Source: Asticcacaulis sp. SL142 (GTDB lineage Bacteria > Pseudomonadota > Alphaproteobacteria > Caulobacterales > Caulobacteraceae). From it: a stretch of 64,000 nt of DNA. The stretch spans positions 1,947,501 through 2,011,500 of the forward strand of contig NZ_CP113061.1 of NCBI RefSeq assembly GCF_026625745.1, in the 5' to 3' direction. Of the stretch, positions 50,868 through 61,971 are shown one piece after another. Below the pieces are notes generated by a model, which was given only the letters and a program-made list of their open reading frames with translations, had not been told where the DNA came from and did not search any database. Made by a program: the position numbers and the translations under genes. How positions within the stretch are numbered: position 1 is the stretch's first letter; each line of letters opens with the position of its first letter.

Positions 50868-52791
50868 ATGACGCCCAACAAGACCGCCGACAACCGCAAT
50901 ATGTTCCTCTTTATCGCCCTGTCGATGGTGATATTGTTTGGCTATCAGTTCTTTGTCCTGAACCCACAGATGGAAAAGGAACAGGCCGCGCGCGAGAAAG
51001 CCGCCGCCGTCGCCAAGGCCAACACGCCTGTGGCCGGTGCCGCGCCTGCGCCGGTAACACTGGCCGCCCCCGTGGCGCGTGAAAAAGCCGTCGGCCTGAC
51101 GCAGCGCGTGCAGATCAATACGCCGTCTCTGAAAGGGTCGCTGTCGCTGACCGGCGCGCGCTTTGATGATCTGTTCCTGACCAAGTACAAAGAGACGATC
51201 GACAAGAACTCTCCGGCGGTTGAACTGTTCCGCCCGGAAGGGGCCAAGCACGCCTTTTTCGCCGACTCTGGGTGGTTGGGTCAGAACATCAATGGCCTGC
51301 CGAATGCCTCGACCCAATGGACGCTGCAATCCGGTACGGTTTTGAGCGTCGGTAAGAATGTCGTCTTAGGTTACGACAATGGTGCGGGCCTGCGCTTTGA
51401 GCGCACCTACGCCGTTGACGAAAACTACATGATCACCATTACCGAAAAGGTCATCAATACCTCCGGCGTTGCGGTCACCGTTGCTCCCTATGCCAGCGTG
51501 ACCCGTCAGGGCGTGCCTGACCAGCTCGGCACCAACATGATCCTGCACGAAGGCGGGGTCGGCGTGTTTGACAACAAGCTGAAAGAGTTCAAATACAAAG
51601 ACTGGCAGAAGAAAAAGACTTTTGAATCGGAATCGACCGGCGGCTGGCTCGGCATCACCGACAAATACTGGATGGCCAGCGTTATTCCAGCCCAGAACGA
51701 AAAGGTGAAAGCCGCCTTCCGTGCGTCGGAAGTTGAAGGCGTTCAGGTCTTGCAGGCTGGTTATGTCGCAGCTCCAGTGACCATTGCCCCCGGCACACAG
51801 ATCACCGAAACCCACCACCTGTTTGCCGGTGCCAAGGTCGCCACCATCCTTACCGCCTATCAGGAAAACCTGGGGCTGCCGTCGTTCGATAAGGCCATCG
51901 ACTGGGGTAATTTCTGGTTCCTGACCCGCCCGATGTTCTGGGTTCTGGATCAGCTTTATCAGTTCATGGGCAATTTCGGTCTGGCCATTCTGGGGCTGAC
52001 GGTTGTGGTCAAGCTGATCTTCTATCCGCTGGCGCACAAGTCGTACGAATCCATGACCAAGATGAAGATGCTTCAGCCCAAGGTCGAGGAACTGAAGAAA
52101 AAGTATGAGGGCGACGCCCAAAAGATGCAGATCGAAATGATGAACATGTATCAGAAGGAAAAGGTCAATCCGATGACCGGCTGCCTTCCGATGCTGCTGC
52201 AAATTCCAGTCTTTTATGCGCTCTATAAGGTGCTGTTCGTCACCATCGAAATGCGTCATGCGCCGTTCTTTGGCTACATCAACGATCTGTCGGCGCGCGA
52301 TCCGTCGACCATTTTTAACCTGTTTGGCCTGATCCCTTACGATCCTGCAGCCGTGCCGCTGATTGGCTCGATCCTCGGCGGGCCGTTGCATATCGGCATT
52401 GTCGCCATTCTGTACGGCTTCACCATGTGGCTGACGCAAGGCATGAACCCGCCCGCGCCCGACCCCATTCAGCGCAAGATCTTTGCGTTCATGCCGCTGA
52501 TGTTCACCTTCATCATGGCACCGTTCGCGGTAGGCCTTTTGATCTACTGGACCTGGTCGAACGTGCTGACCATCGCTCAGCAATACTCAATCATGCACCC
52601 GCCTCAAGGTCGAAAATCCCATCGATACCTTTATCGGTAAGTTTAGAAAACCGACGGCTGAGACGACGCAAACCGCGACGATCACGGCCACCGCGGGCGA
52701 CGATGACGGCAAGGTTATCAAGGGCGAGGTCATCTCAGGTGGCACCTCTGCAAGCGGCACTAAGCGTTCGCGCAAGAAAAAGGATATCTAG
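50868..52791 (+). CDS. yidC: Membrane protein insertase YidC, with a frameshift near the C-terminus
   Basis: YidC inserts and folds inner-membrane proteins. Residues 1-578 read cleanly: helix 1 (FLFIALSMVILFGYQFF), the periplasmic beta domain, then the conserved core (LAILGLTVVVKLIFYPLAHK, MTGCLPMLLQIPVFYALYKV, PFAVGLLIYWTWSNVLTIAQ). At 52598-52600 a run of three C puts the frame off: in the open frame the protein ends at 52640. With one C removed it continues LKVENPIDTFIGKF, a family-typical end, and runs to the TAG at 52789-52791 (about 640 residues). The gene is essential elsewhere, so a sequencing error is possible. Confidence 0.92.
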
Positions 52792-53439
52792 TTGACCGAG
52801 CCGCTTTACAGCGAAGACGTTCTGGAGGCCGCGCGGATACAGTTCGCGCGGCCTGTCCGCTTTCTCATGGGCGCGGCCCAGATTGAGCAGTTGCCACCCG
52901 ACGACCTGCCGGAAGTGGCCTTTGCCGGACGCTCAAATGTCGGCAAATCCAGCCTGATCAACGCGCTGGTCGGGCAAAACCATCTGGCGCGGGCTTCCAA
53001 TGAGCCCGGCCGCACGCGCGAGGTCAATTTCTTCGTGCTGGAGGAAAAGCTGCGTCTGGTCGATCTGCCCGGCTACGGCTGGGCGCGCGCGTCCAAGACC
53101 ACCGTCAAGAAGTTCCAGAATCTGGGCCGTGATTACCTGCGTGGTCGCCCCAGCCTTAAGCGCGCCTATCTGCTGATCGATGCCCGTCATGGCCTGAAAA
53201 GCGTGGATAATGAGCCTATGGATGCGCTCGATCTGGCCGCCGTCAGCTATCAGATCATCCTGACCAAGGCCGATAAGATCAAGCCTGCGGAATTGGAAAA
53301 GGTCGTGGCCGAAAGCCAGAACGCCATCAAAAAGCGTCCGGCCGCCCACCCGCTCGTGATCGCCACCTCTTCGGAAAAAGGCTTAGGCATCCCCGAACTG
53401 CGCGCCGAAATCATGATGGCGTGCGGGGTTACGCTTTAG
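52792..53439 (+). CDS. engB: Ribosome-biogenesis GTP-binding protein EngB (YsxC/YihA)
   Basis: A 215-residue GTPase needed for large-subunit assembly. G1 is [10 protein letters not shown], the G2 Thr lies in [12 protein letters not shown]3 is DLPGYGWA and G4 is TKADK, all in family order. It begins with a TTG immediately after the yidC stop (TAG at 52789, TTG at 52792), which also supports the corrected yidC end. It is part of the rnpA-yidC-engB operon. Confidence 0.95.
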   Translation: MTEPLYSEDVLEAARIQFARPVRFLMGAAQIEQLPPDDLPEVAFAGRSNVGKSSLINALVGQNHLARASNEPGRTREVNFFVLEEKLRLVDLPGYGWARASKTTVKKFQNLGRDYLRGRPSLKRAYLLIDARHGLKSVDNEPMDALDLAAVSYQIILTKADKIKPAELEKVVAESQNAIKKRPAAHPLVIATSSEKGLGIPELRAEIMMACGVTL

Positions 53440-53505
53440 GTTTGCCCCCTGAGATGTAGCGGTTATAACTTGCCTTATCAGAAAAAAAATCGAGGGGGTC
53501 GTGGA

Positions 53506-54537
53506 ATGGATCAGGGCAAAAATACCGTCACGTCGCTGCCCAGACGCCGGTTGCTGACAACCAGTTTGGCGCTTACTGGGCTCGCTCTTTTTACTCACAA
53601 AGCCGAAGCCCTGACCAGTTTGCCGCGGCAGCGCGTTATCATTGATAATGACTTTTCAGGTGACCCTGATGGTTTGTTTCAACTGGCGCACCATCTGGCC
53701 TCACCGTCTATCGAAATTCCGCTGGTTATTGGCTCCCATATCCACGTCAACGACTTTCTGGATAGCTCAACGACTCAGGCTGATAATGCGGTGGTTAAGG
53801 TCACAAAGATTTACGGCCTGATGCAGCTTACCCATCAGCCGCCCGTCGTCGCCGGATATAATGCCGCCTCGCCAAAGGGCGCCACGCCCCGGAAAACTCA
53901 GGCAGCTGAGCGCATCATTACCGAAGCGATGCGTGACGACACCCAACTGCCGCTTTACTATGCCGCCGGGGCAGGGCTTACCGAATTGGCCGAGGCGTTG
54001 AAACTGGAGCCTAAAATCGGCAAGCGAATGAAGCTTGTCTGGATTGGCGGTTATGAACATGGTGACCTTCTGCCTGATGTCCCTCCCAGACGGGATTCAG
54101 AATATAATACAACGATTAATTTGGAGGCCGTTAAGACGGTGTTCAATGACTCGGACATCGAAATCTGGCAGGTGCCGCGCAATGTCTATCGCCAGCTTAA
54201 CATCAGCCATGCTGAATTGATTTCAGGCCTGCGCCCCGCAGGCAAGCTTGGGGCATATCTTCTAACCGAACTCGAAAAGGTAATGTCTAAGGTCAAAAAC
54301 CTTGGCGAGACCTATATTTTGGGTGACAGCCCCTTGGTGACGCTAACCGCCCTGCAATCCTCATTCGATCCCGATAGCTACTCAAGTGCCTATGTGGTCA
54401 GGCCAACACCTCTGATTACAGATGCGGCGCGCTATGCCGACAACCCGCACGGACGCCAGATGCGGGTCTATCTGAATATAGATACCCGCCTGACCTTCGC
54501 CGATATGTTCGCAAAGTTTGCATCGGCTGCCAGATAG
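53506..54537 (+). CDS. Exported nucleoside hydrolase-like protein
   Basis: A 343-residue protein of the inosine-uridine nucleoside hydrolase fold. It has a Tat-type signal (PRRRLLTTSLALTGLALF) and the metal-binding opening IIDNDFSGDPDGLFQLAH, a variant of the usual DTDPGxDD; LYYAAGAGLTELAEAL and LVWIGGY are later family blocks. GAGGGGG before ATG 53506 supports the start. Family members split N-ribosyl bonds. Its export suggests use of external nucleosides or another substrate. It stands alone between engB and argB. Confidence 0.82.
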   Translation: MDQGKNTVTSLPRRRLLTTSLALTGLALFTHKAEALTSLPRQRVIIDNDFSGDPDGLFQLAHHLASPSIEIPLVIGSHIHVNDFLDSSTTQADNAVVKVTKIYGLMQLTHQPPVVAGYNAASPKGATPRKTQAAERIITEAMRDDTQLPLYYAAGAGLTELAEALKLEPKIGKRMKLVWIGGYEHGDLLPDVPPRRDSEYNTTINLEAVKTVFNDSDIEIWQVPRNVYRQLNISHAELISGLRPAGKLGAYLLTELEKVMSKVKNLGETYILGDSPLVTLTALQSSFDPDSYSSAYVVRPTPLITDAARYADNPHGRQMRVYLNIDTRLTFADMFAKFASAAR

Positions 54538-54674
54538 ACTGGCATAACCACCACATATATATCGCACAGCCTCAATCATATAATGACAGGCTCCACCATA
54601 TATTGTATGCGGCGCGTGATGTAGCTGTCACAGTTTACAGCGATAATTTCCGATAAGGCTTACATACACGTCTG

Positions 54675-55622
54675 ATGATCAAGCAAACCCAATCCGACAC
54701 CGAACTCGAAGAAAAAGGCTGGGCGACGGCAAAAACCCTGGCCGAAGCCCTGCCCTATATCCAGATCTATGATCGGGAGATCGTGACCATAAAGTACGGC
54801 GGTCACGCCATGGGCGATGAGGCGGTGGCTAAACTGTTCGCGGGCGATATCGTGCTGCTGAAACTGCTCGGTATTTCTCCGGTGGTGGTCCACGGCGGCG
54901 GGCCGCAGATTTCGGCCATGCTCAATCGGGCGGGCGTCAAATCGACCTTCGTGGACGGCCTGCGCGTCACCGATGATGCGACCATGGAAATCGCCGAAAT
55001 GGTGCTGTCCGGCGCGGTCAACAAGGAAATCGCCAACTGGATCACCCGCGCCGGCCGGGAAGCCGATGTGCGCGGCGTCGGCCTGTCCGGGAAGGACGCC
55101 GGACTGCTGATGGTCGAAAAAGCCACCCGCGTCAAAAAAGACCCGGATTCGATGATCGAGCAGGTCGTCGATCTGGGCTATGTCGGTGAGCCAAAGGTGG
55201 TGGACGATAAGTTGCTCCGCACACTGATCAACGATCCTGAGCATGATTATGTGCCGGTGATTGCGCCGATTGGTGTCGCCGAAGACGGCCTGACCTACAA
55301 CATCAATGCTGATACGGTCGCGGGTGCTGTGGCCGGTAAGCTTAACGCCAAGCGTATGTTGCTGCTGACCGATATTGCCGGCGTTCTGGATGGTGACAAA
55401 GACCTGATCCGCCAGATGACGGTGTCTGAGGCCCGCCAACTGATCGAAGACGGCGTGGCCGTCGGCGGTATGATCCCCAAGCTTGAAACCGCCATCAGCG
55501 CGGTCGAAGCGGGGGTTGAGGCTGTGGTTATCCTGGATGGCCGCCGCCCTCACGCTATGCTGGTTGAGTTGTTCACCGAACATGGGGCAGGCACACTGAT
55601 CACCCGCGATCCGGTTAGTTAA
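54675..55622 (+). CDS. argB: Acetylglutamate kinase
   Basis: A 315-residue amino-acid-kinase enzyme of arginine synthesis that phosphorylates N-acetylglutamate. The motif [12 protein letters not shown] is the phosphate loop, [14 protein letters not shown] the substrate site, and [20 protein letters not shown] and [18 protein letters not shown] the ATP-binding segments. The length fits the hexameric alphaproteobacterial form. A 53-residue ORF follows after 17 bases, then the HAD nucleotidase. Confidence 0.97.
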   Translation: MIKQTQSDTELEEKGWATAKTLAEALPYIQIYDREIVTIKYGGHAMGDEAVAKLFAGDIVLLKLLGISPVVVHGGGPQISAMLNRAGVKSTFVDGLRVTDDATMEIAEMVLSGAVNKEIANWITRAGREADVRGVGLSGKDAGLLMVEKATRVKKDPDSMIEQVVDLGYVGEPKVVDDKLLRTLINDPEHDYVPVIAPIGVAEDGLTYNINADTVAGAVAGKLNAKRMLLLTDIAGVLDGDKDLIRQMTVSEARQLIEDGVAVGGMIPKLETAISAVEAGVEAVVILDGRRPHAMLVELFTEHGAGTLITRDPVS

Positions 55623-55639
55623 TCAGGGATAATGCACTC

Positions 55640-55801
55640 ATGAAAAACATTACTTTTGCTCAATGGATGATTGGCTTTGGAGTGTTTTTCACCACCGCTA
55701 TTACAGGAATTGCACTAAAATCTGATCTGTTATCCTATTCTTCCCCAGTCTTTGCCTTCGGTGCCTTGGTGGCTTTAAGAGCATTGAAAAAGAAATCATG
55801 A
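55640..55801 (+). CDS. Small membrane protein (53 residues), hypothetical
   Basis: A short ORF with AGGGA upstream encodes 53 residues with two hydrophobic stretches (WMIGFGVFFTTAITGIAL and SPVFAFGALVALRAL) and a basic end KKKS. It overlaps the start of the nucleotidase gene by four bases (ATGA), which supports it being translated. Its composition is more AT-rich than its neighbours. I know no family for it. Confidence 0.55.
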   Translation: MKNITFAQWMIGFGVFFTTAITGIALKSDLLSYSSPVFAFGALVALRALKKKS

Positions 55802-56442
55802 TCAGTCAGTTGCGCGATACTCAAGTCTGGCTGTTCGACCTCGATAATACGCTGTATCCGCCCGAAGCCGAGGTCATGGCGCTGGTCGAAGGCAAGATGA
55901 CCGCCTTTGTGATGCGCCAAACCAACCTGTCGCGCGACGAAGCTTACCAGCTCCAGAAATCATACCTGTATGAGCATGGCACGACTTTGGCCGGGCTGAT
56001 GGCCCATCATCAGATCGATCCCTATGCGTTTCTGAACGAAGTCCATGATGTCAGTCTGGATGGCCTGCTGCCAGATGAGGCGTTGAACGCGGCCATTGCG
56101 GGTTTAGAGGGCCGTAAGCTGGTGTTCACCAATGGCGACGAGCACCACGCCTATCGCATCCTGGATAAACTGGGCATGACGCACCTGTTTGAGGATGTCT
56201 TTCATCTGGGTCATGCCGACCTGATCCCTAAGCCAAATCTGGCCACCTTTCACCGCATGATGCAAAAGCACGCCGTGGTGGCCGAGCAGTCAGTGTTTTT
56301 TGAGGACAGCCCCAAGAACCTCAAACCGGCGGCAGAGCTTGGGATGACTACGGTTCTGGTCGGGCCACATGCGGCGGCCAATGCCGATGATTTTGTTCAT
56401 CACCGCAGTCCGTCGCTTAAAATTTTCCTGCATACGGATTAA
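55798..56442 (+). CDS. Pyrimidine 5'-nucleotidase, HAD superfamily
   Basis: A 214-residue HAD hydrolase. The nucleophile is in WLFDLDNTLYPP (DLDNT), motif II is VFTNGD, the Lys lies in HADLIPKPN and motif IV is FFEDSPKNL. This set matches the SDT1-like pyrimidine 5'-nucleotidases, which remove phosphate from UMP/CMP-type nucleotides. It lies after argB and before the operator-flanked gene at 56532. Confidence 0.92.
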   Translation: MISQLRDTQVWLFDLDNTLYPPEAEVMALVEGKMTAFVMRQTNLSRDEAYQLQKSYLYEHGTTLAGLMAHHQIDPYAFLNEVHDVSLDGLLPDEALNAAIAGLEGRKLVFTNGDEHHAYRILDKLGMTHLFEDVFHLGHADLIPKPNLATFHRMMQKHAVVAEQSVFFEDSPKNLKPAAELGMTTVLVGPHAAANADDFVHHRSPSLKIFLHTD

Positions 56443-56443
56443 A

Positions 56444-56513
56444 TTGAACGTCGTTCAAAATATTAGTTGACTCCACCCAGCTCTTGGTACACTTTAAATT
56501 GAACAGCGTTCAC
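56444..56513 (+). promoter_or_regulatory. Promoter bracketed by twin palindromic operators
   Basis: The perfect palindrome TTGAACGTCGTTCAA (56444-56458) and the near copy TTGAACAGCGTTCAC (56499-56513) have centres 55 bases apart. Between them lie a -35-like TTGACT (56467) and a weaker TACACT (56488). Paired palindromes of this type are typical of TetR-family regulators. No TetR gene is next to it, so the regulator is elsewhere. They should control the genes at 56532-57739. Confidence 0.65.
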
Positions 56514-56531
56514 AAAACATAGGGCTACCAA

Positions 56532-56912
56532 ATGCTAAAGCCATTTTATACCGCATTACTCATATCCGCATGCCTCACCACCTCAGCCCTTGCGCAGGAC
56601 AGTGTAACCAACACATCTGATGCCTCCGGCGAGTCGGCGGTTGCCACCGCGCAACTGACTTCAGCCGGCGTGCAGGTGGCGTCCGGGGTTGTGGCTATTC
56701 CGGTAGTGATTGCCGGTTCCGCCGCTGAAAGCACCGGCATGGTCGCCCGCTCGTCCGGTGAAGCCCTGTGGGAAGCGGCCAACACGCCCTTAGAAGTGTC
56801 GCCGGAAACCGTCGTGGCCCAGCCCGCGCCGCAGGTGCCTTACGACGCTAAGACGCAAGCGGGCCAAGCTCAAACTGGCCCAGTTCAAACTGACAAGGCG
56901 AAAACCCAATGA
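56532..56912 (+). CDS. Exported hypothetical protein (126 residues)
   Basis: A Sec signal (MLKPFYTALLISACLTTSALAQ) precedes a low-complexity Ala/Val-rich region (about 30-95, GVQVASGVVAIPVVIAGSA) and a Gln/Thr-rich tail with QAQTGPVQTDKAK. It resembles small periplasmic proteins without a named domain. It overlaps the DUF2145-like gene by four bases, so both are expressed together from the operator-flanked promoter. Confidence 0.75.
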   Translation: MLKPFYTALLISACLTTSALAQDSVTNTSDASGESAVATAQLTSAGVQVASGVVAIPVVIAGSAAESTGMVARSSGEALWEAANTPLEVSPETVVAQPAPQVPYDAKTQAGQAQTGPVQTDKAKTQ

Positions 56913-57739
56913 TCGGTCATAAACACCTTTTGCCATTATGCGCTGCCCTGCTGATCGCCGCACCCGCCATGGCCGCCCAGCCCACTCAGGGCGACTCCGG
57001 CTTTAGTGCACGCACCGTATCGGCCCATCTGACAGCACCGCAAGCCGCCGATTTCGCCAAGCAGATCGAGAATAATCTGGCGGCCAAAGGTGCTCGTTTA
57101 GCCATCGTGTTTCGCACCGGTCGTACCCGCGACAAATTGCCGGACGGCATTTCCTACACCCACGGCGCCTTTTGGGCCTATGGCAATACGTCCCTGACCG
57201 ACGGGCGGGTGATTAAGGGCTACGGCGTCAATAATCTCTATCACGGCGACGGCACAACGCTGCCGACCAATCAGTCCTATCTGAAACAGGATTTCCCGCT
57301 CGATTTCGTGCGCGGCACGGCGGTTGATGATGTGGCGGTGATCATCCCAAGCCCTGAAATGCAAAGACGCATCCTGCAAATTATGGCCTCATCGCAGTAT
57401 GAGGCCCTGCACATCCGCGACTATGCGCTGGTGGCCAATCCGCTCACTGCCAAATACCAGAACTGCAATGAGTTCATGCTGGATGTCATCGCATCTGGGG
57501 CGTGGGAAACTACCAACTATTCCCAGATCAAGGCCAACCTCAGCGCCCACTATCAGCCGACGCCGGTAAAAACCAACTTCCTGCAGCGAACCTTCGGCCC
57601 CATGGCCGACGATCGGCTGCAACTGGATGACCACAAGGGCCAAATCCGCACTGCCACCTATGAGAGCATGGCTAAGTTCATGAAGGATCAAGGCCTTCTT
57701 CAAGAAGCCTATGTGATTAATCGCGAGGCGGCAAAATAG
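56909..57739 (+). CDS. DUF2145-family exported protein
   Basis: A 276-residue protein with signal peptide (LLPLCAALLIAAPAMAA). It matches the DUF2145 type: RTRDKLPDGISYTHGAFWAY opens the domain, and a conserved Cys follows in YQNCNEFMLDVIAS. The His and Cys in these two blocks suggest a papain-like or NlpC-like hydrolase centre, but this is not proven. It is in one unit with the preceding 126-residue protein, controlled by the twin operators at 56444-56513. Confidence 0.75.
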   Translation: MIGHKHLLPLCAALLIAAPAMAAQPTQGDSGFSARTVSAHLTAPQAADFAKQIENNLAAKGARLAIVFRTGRTRDKLPDGISYTHGAFWAYGNTSLTDGRVIKGYGVNNLYHGDGTTLPTNQSYLKQDFPLDFVRGTAVDDVAVIIPSPEMQRRILQIMASSQYEALHIRDYALVANPLTAKYQNCNEFMLDVIASGAWETTNYSQIKANLSAHYQPTPVKTNFLQRTFGPMADDRLQLDDHKGQIRTATYESMAKFMKDQGLLQEAYVINREAAK

Positions 57740-57795
57740 CTTGATCCGCGGGGCCTATGCCCTTAAGTCGGGGCGGATGAATAAAGGAGCCCCCC

Positions 57796-58644
57796 ATGTC
57801 TGATCTTGCCGCCTTTCACGACGATATCGAAGCCGCCTGGGCGGTACGCGATACGCTGACACCCGCCTATCACGGCCCCTATCGTGACGCGGTCGAAAAG
57901 GCGCTCGGCCTGCTCGACAATGGCCGGTTCCGTGTGGCTGAAAAGATCGACGGCGTTTGGGTCACCCACGAATGGCTGAAGAAAGCCGTCCTTTTGTCGT
58001 TCCGCCTGAGCGCCAATCACCTGATGCACACCGGCCGCGGTTTGTTCGAGCAGGCCCCGATCGGCCCGTTCTGGGATAAGGTGCCCAATAAGTTCGCCAA
58101 GTGGAAGGCTGATGACTTCACCGACGCCGGTTTCCGCGCCGTGCCGGGTGCCATTGTCCGTCACGGGGCATTTATCTCCAAGAACGTCGTCCTGATGCCC
58201 TCGTTTGTAAACATCGGGGCCTATGTTGGCGAAGGCTCGATGGTCGACGGCTGGTCAACAGTCGGTTCCTGCGCCCAGATCGGCAAGAACGTCCACCTGT
58301 CGGGCGGCGTCGGCATTGGCGGGGTGCTGGAACCGCTGCAGGCCACCCCTACCATTATCGAAGACGACTGCTTCATCGGCGCGCGCTCCGAAGTGGCCGA
58401 GGGCGTCATCGTGGAACAGGGCTCGGTGCTGGCCATGGGCGTTTACCTGTCGGGTTCAACCAAGATCGTCAACCGTGAGACCGGCGAAATTCACCGTGGC
58501 CGCGTGCCTGCCTATTCGGTCGTTGTGCCCGGCACCTTACCTGACCCCAAGGGTGGCCCGTCGCTCTACTGCGCCGTCATCGTCAAGACGGTCGATGCCC
58601 AAACCCGCTCCAAGACCGGCATCAACGAGCTTCTGCGCGACTAA
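57796..58644 (+). CDS. dapD: Tetrahydrodipicolinate N-succinyltransferase
   Basis: A 282-residue enzyme of the succinylase branch of lysine/diaminopimelate synthesis. The left-handed beta-helix is formed by hexapeptides after [19 protein letters not shown], with [20 protein letters not shown] and [20 protein letters not shown] as family signatures. GGAGC 6 bases before the ATG is the ribosome site. It has its own terminator at 58667. Confidence 0.97.
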   Translation: MSDLAAFHDDIEAAWAVRDTLTPAYHGPYRDAVEKALGLLDNGRFRVAEKIDGVWVTHEWLKKAVLLSFRLSANHLMHTGRGLFEQAPIGPFWDKVPNKFAKWKADDFTDAGFRAVPGAIVRHGAFISKNVVLMPSFVNIGAYVGEGSMVDGWSTVGSCAQIGKNVHLSGGVGIGGVLEPLQATPTIIEDDCFIGARSEVAEGVIVEQGSVLAMGVYLSGSTKIVNRETGEIHRGRVPAYSVVVPGTLPDPKGGPSLYCAVIVKTVDAQTRSKTGINELLRD

Positions 58645-58666
58645 TCTTTACCTATTCGCATAAATT

Positions 58667-58697
58667 ATGCCCGCCGCGACCCCGTGGCGGGCATTTT
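58667..58697 (+). terminator. Terminator after dapD
   Basis: A 9-bp stem ATGCCCGCC/GGCGGGCAT with a 10-base loop is followed by TTT. Confidence 0.8.
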
Positions 58698-58760
58698 CGC
58701 ATTTGAATAAAAGTTTCAAATGCGCCTATGCTTACCTTCAGGAATTCAACGGAGGTGGGC

Positions 58761-59870
58761 ATGGCAGACGATATTCACGGACCTTCGCGGCGGGCGGTCG
58801 CGACCATTCTGGCTTTGGGTGCCAGCGCGGCACAGTTTGTCAGACCGGCTCTGGCCCAACCGGTGACGGTCAAGGCTGATGTCCGGATTGACGCCAATGA
58901 ACACCCGGAAGGCCCAATTACGCAGGCGGTGGCCGCCGCCGCTGCCGCCCTGTCGAAATCCAACCGCTATGCGCCGGGGACCGAGCGCGAAGACCTGATC
59001 ACAACCCTCGCCGCCATTGACGGCGTGGCACCGGACATGGTCGTGCCCTGGCCCGGATCGTCCGACCCGCTGTACCGCCTCGTGCGCGCCTATAGCTCAG
59101 CCACGCGCGGGCTGGTGGTCGCCGCCCCTGTCTTTGAAATGGCGGCTGGCATTGCCACCGATGCCGGATATAAGGTCACCCATGTGCCGGTGCGCCCGTC
59201 GGATCTGGCCCACGATGTCAAGGCCATGCTGGCCGCCGATCCGGATGCAGGCCTCTATTACATCTGCAATCCCAACAATCCGGTCGGCACCCTGACGCCT
59301 CTGGCCGACATCGAATGGCTGGCGGCCCATATCAAACCCGATGCTATATTGCTGATTGATGAGGCCTATATCGACTATACGCCGACGCAGAAATCGACGG
59401 CCCTGTTGGCGAAATACCCCAATGTCGTCATTTTGCGGACCTTCTCAAAGGTATATGGCATGGCCGGGATGCGCATGGGCTATACTTTGGCCATACCCGA
59501 CCTGATCAAGCCGCTGATGGACTGGGGCAGCCCCTCGCCCTACATGCTGCCGGTCCCGGCGATTGCGGCAGCCACGGCTTCGCTCAAAAACTACGGTGAG
59601 ATCACCAAACGGGTCGAGGCGATCAGTGTCACCCGCGACTGGACCATCGCCCGCCTGAATGCGCTGGGCTATACATCGACCAAGGGCCTGTGTAACTGCT
59701 TTATGGTCGACTGGCGCACCCCCGCCAAGCCGGTACAGCAGGCGATATTGACCAAAGGCGTCGCCATCGGCCGCAACTGGCCGGTATGGCCGAACATGAG
59801 CCGCATCACGGTCGGCACCCCGGCAGAAATGAAGGCCTTTATCGCGGCGGTCGAGGCGGTGAAACCGTAA
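58761..59870 (+). CDS. Tat-exported histidinol-phosphate aminotransferase-like enzyme
   Basis: A protein of about 369 residues with a Tat-type signal (PSRRAVATILALGASAAQFV, cleavage after ALAQ) and a full fold-type I aminotransferase domain. DANEHPEGP is the HisC-like start, CNPNNPVGTLTP and IDEAYIDY frame the PLP pocket, and the PLP Lys is in RTFSKVYGMAGMRMGY. HisC enzymes are cytosolic, so an exported copy is unusual and points to a different substrate. GGAGG before ATG 58761 supports the start. PLP would be loaded before export, which fits the Tat route. Confidence 0.85.
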   Translation: MADDIHGPSRRAVATILALGASAAQFVRPALAQPVTVKADVRIDANEHPEGPITQAVAAAAAALSKSNRYAPGTEREDLITTLAAIDGVAPDMVVPWPGSSDPLYRLVRAYSSATRGLVVAAPVFEMAAGIATDAGYKVTHVPVRPSDLAHDVKAMLAADPDAGLYYICNPNNPVGTLTPLADIEWLAAHIKPDAILLIDEAYIDYTPTQKSTALLAKYPNVVILRTFSKVYGMAGMRMGYTLAIPDLIKPLMDWGSPSPYMLPVPAIAAATASLKNYGEITKRVEAISVTRDWTIARLNALGYTSTKGLCNCFMVDWRTPAKPVQQAILTKGVAIGRNWPVWPNMSRITVGTPAEMKAFIAAVEAVKP

Positions 59871-59907
59871 GTTATGAGACACCTCACCGCTTAAGGCGTT
59901 TAATTCA

Positions 59908-59962
59908 CACTCCCCCAACTTGTTGGGGGAGGTGGCACCCGTAAGGCTGACGGAGGGGGGCT
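59908..59962. repeat. Dispersed palindromic element, copy B
   Basis: The element lies in reverse orientation relative to copies A and C: an outer stem TCCCCCAACTTGTTGGGGGA, then GGTGGC, an inner stretch and GACGGAGGGGGGC. It lies in the convergent gap between the aminotransferase and a small membrane protein. Confidence 0.8.
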
Positions 59963-59980
59963 TAAAGGCGTACGGAGGTA

Positions 59981-60247
59981 TCAGCGGTAGTTGCCGAGCA
60001 AAATGCCAACTATTAGCGCGCCTAGTAACAGTCCACCTACAGATAGTGAGCCTTTGACTCCGTCTCTAGCGCCGCCGGTCATGTAGCCACCACCAAATGC
60101 CGCCAAAAGCACCCAGCCAAGCCACCCAAGAGATGCCCATCGAAATTGAAGATATTTGCCCCAAAGTTCAAATTGGTAGCCGTGCCAAAAGAACCCGGCG
60201 AAAGACAGGATCATAATCCCGATTCCGATCCAATTCTGCCTGCTCAT
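59981..60247 (-). CDS. Small membrane protein (88 residues), hypothetical
   Basis: An 88-residue protein with three hydrophobic stretches (WIGIGIMILSFAGFFWHGY, LGWLGWVLLAAFGGGYMTG and SVGGLLLGALIVGILLG). I recognise no family. It is AT-richer than its neighbours and lies 19 bases downstream of prfC on the same strand, so co-transcription is likely. Confidence 0.6.
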   Translation of the reverse strand: MSRQNWIGIGIMILSFAGFFWHGYQFELWGKYLQFRWASLGWLGWVLLAAFGGGYMTGGARDGVKGSLSVGGLLLGALIVGILLGNYR

Positions 60248-60266
60248 TACTCCACCCTAACCGAAA

Positions 60267-61871
<1,605 letters not shown>

Positions 61872-61971
61872 GCCCGTGGCGATAAGGCTTTGCGGGCAAA
61901 ATGTCAAAGGTATGGTGATCGCATTTCATTATGACTCAGTTTAATAATGTCTAAAATAATGGGGTAGTGAA

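Noticed and set aside
51366-52583. 405-codon minus-strand ORF opposite yidC
   Set aside because: It is His/Gln/Arg-rich antisense of yidC and has no family signature.
54660-55583. 307-codon minus-strand ORF opposite argB
   Set aside because: It is antisense of argB, with no motif or ribosome site.
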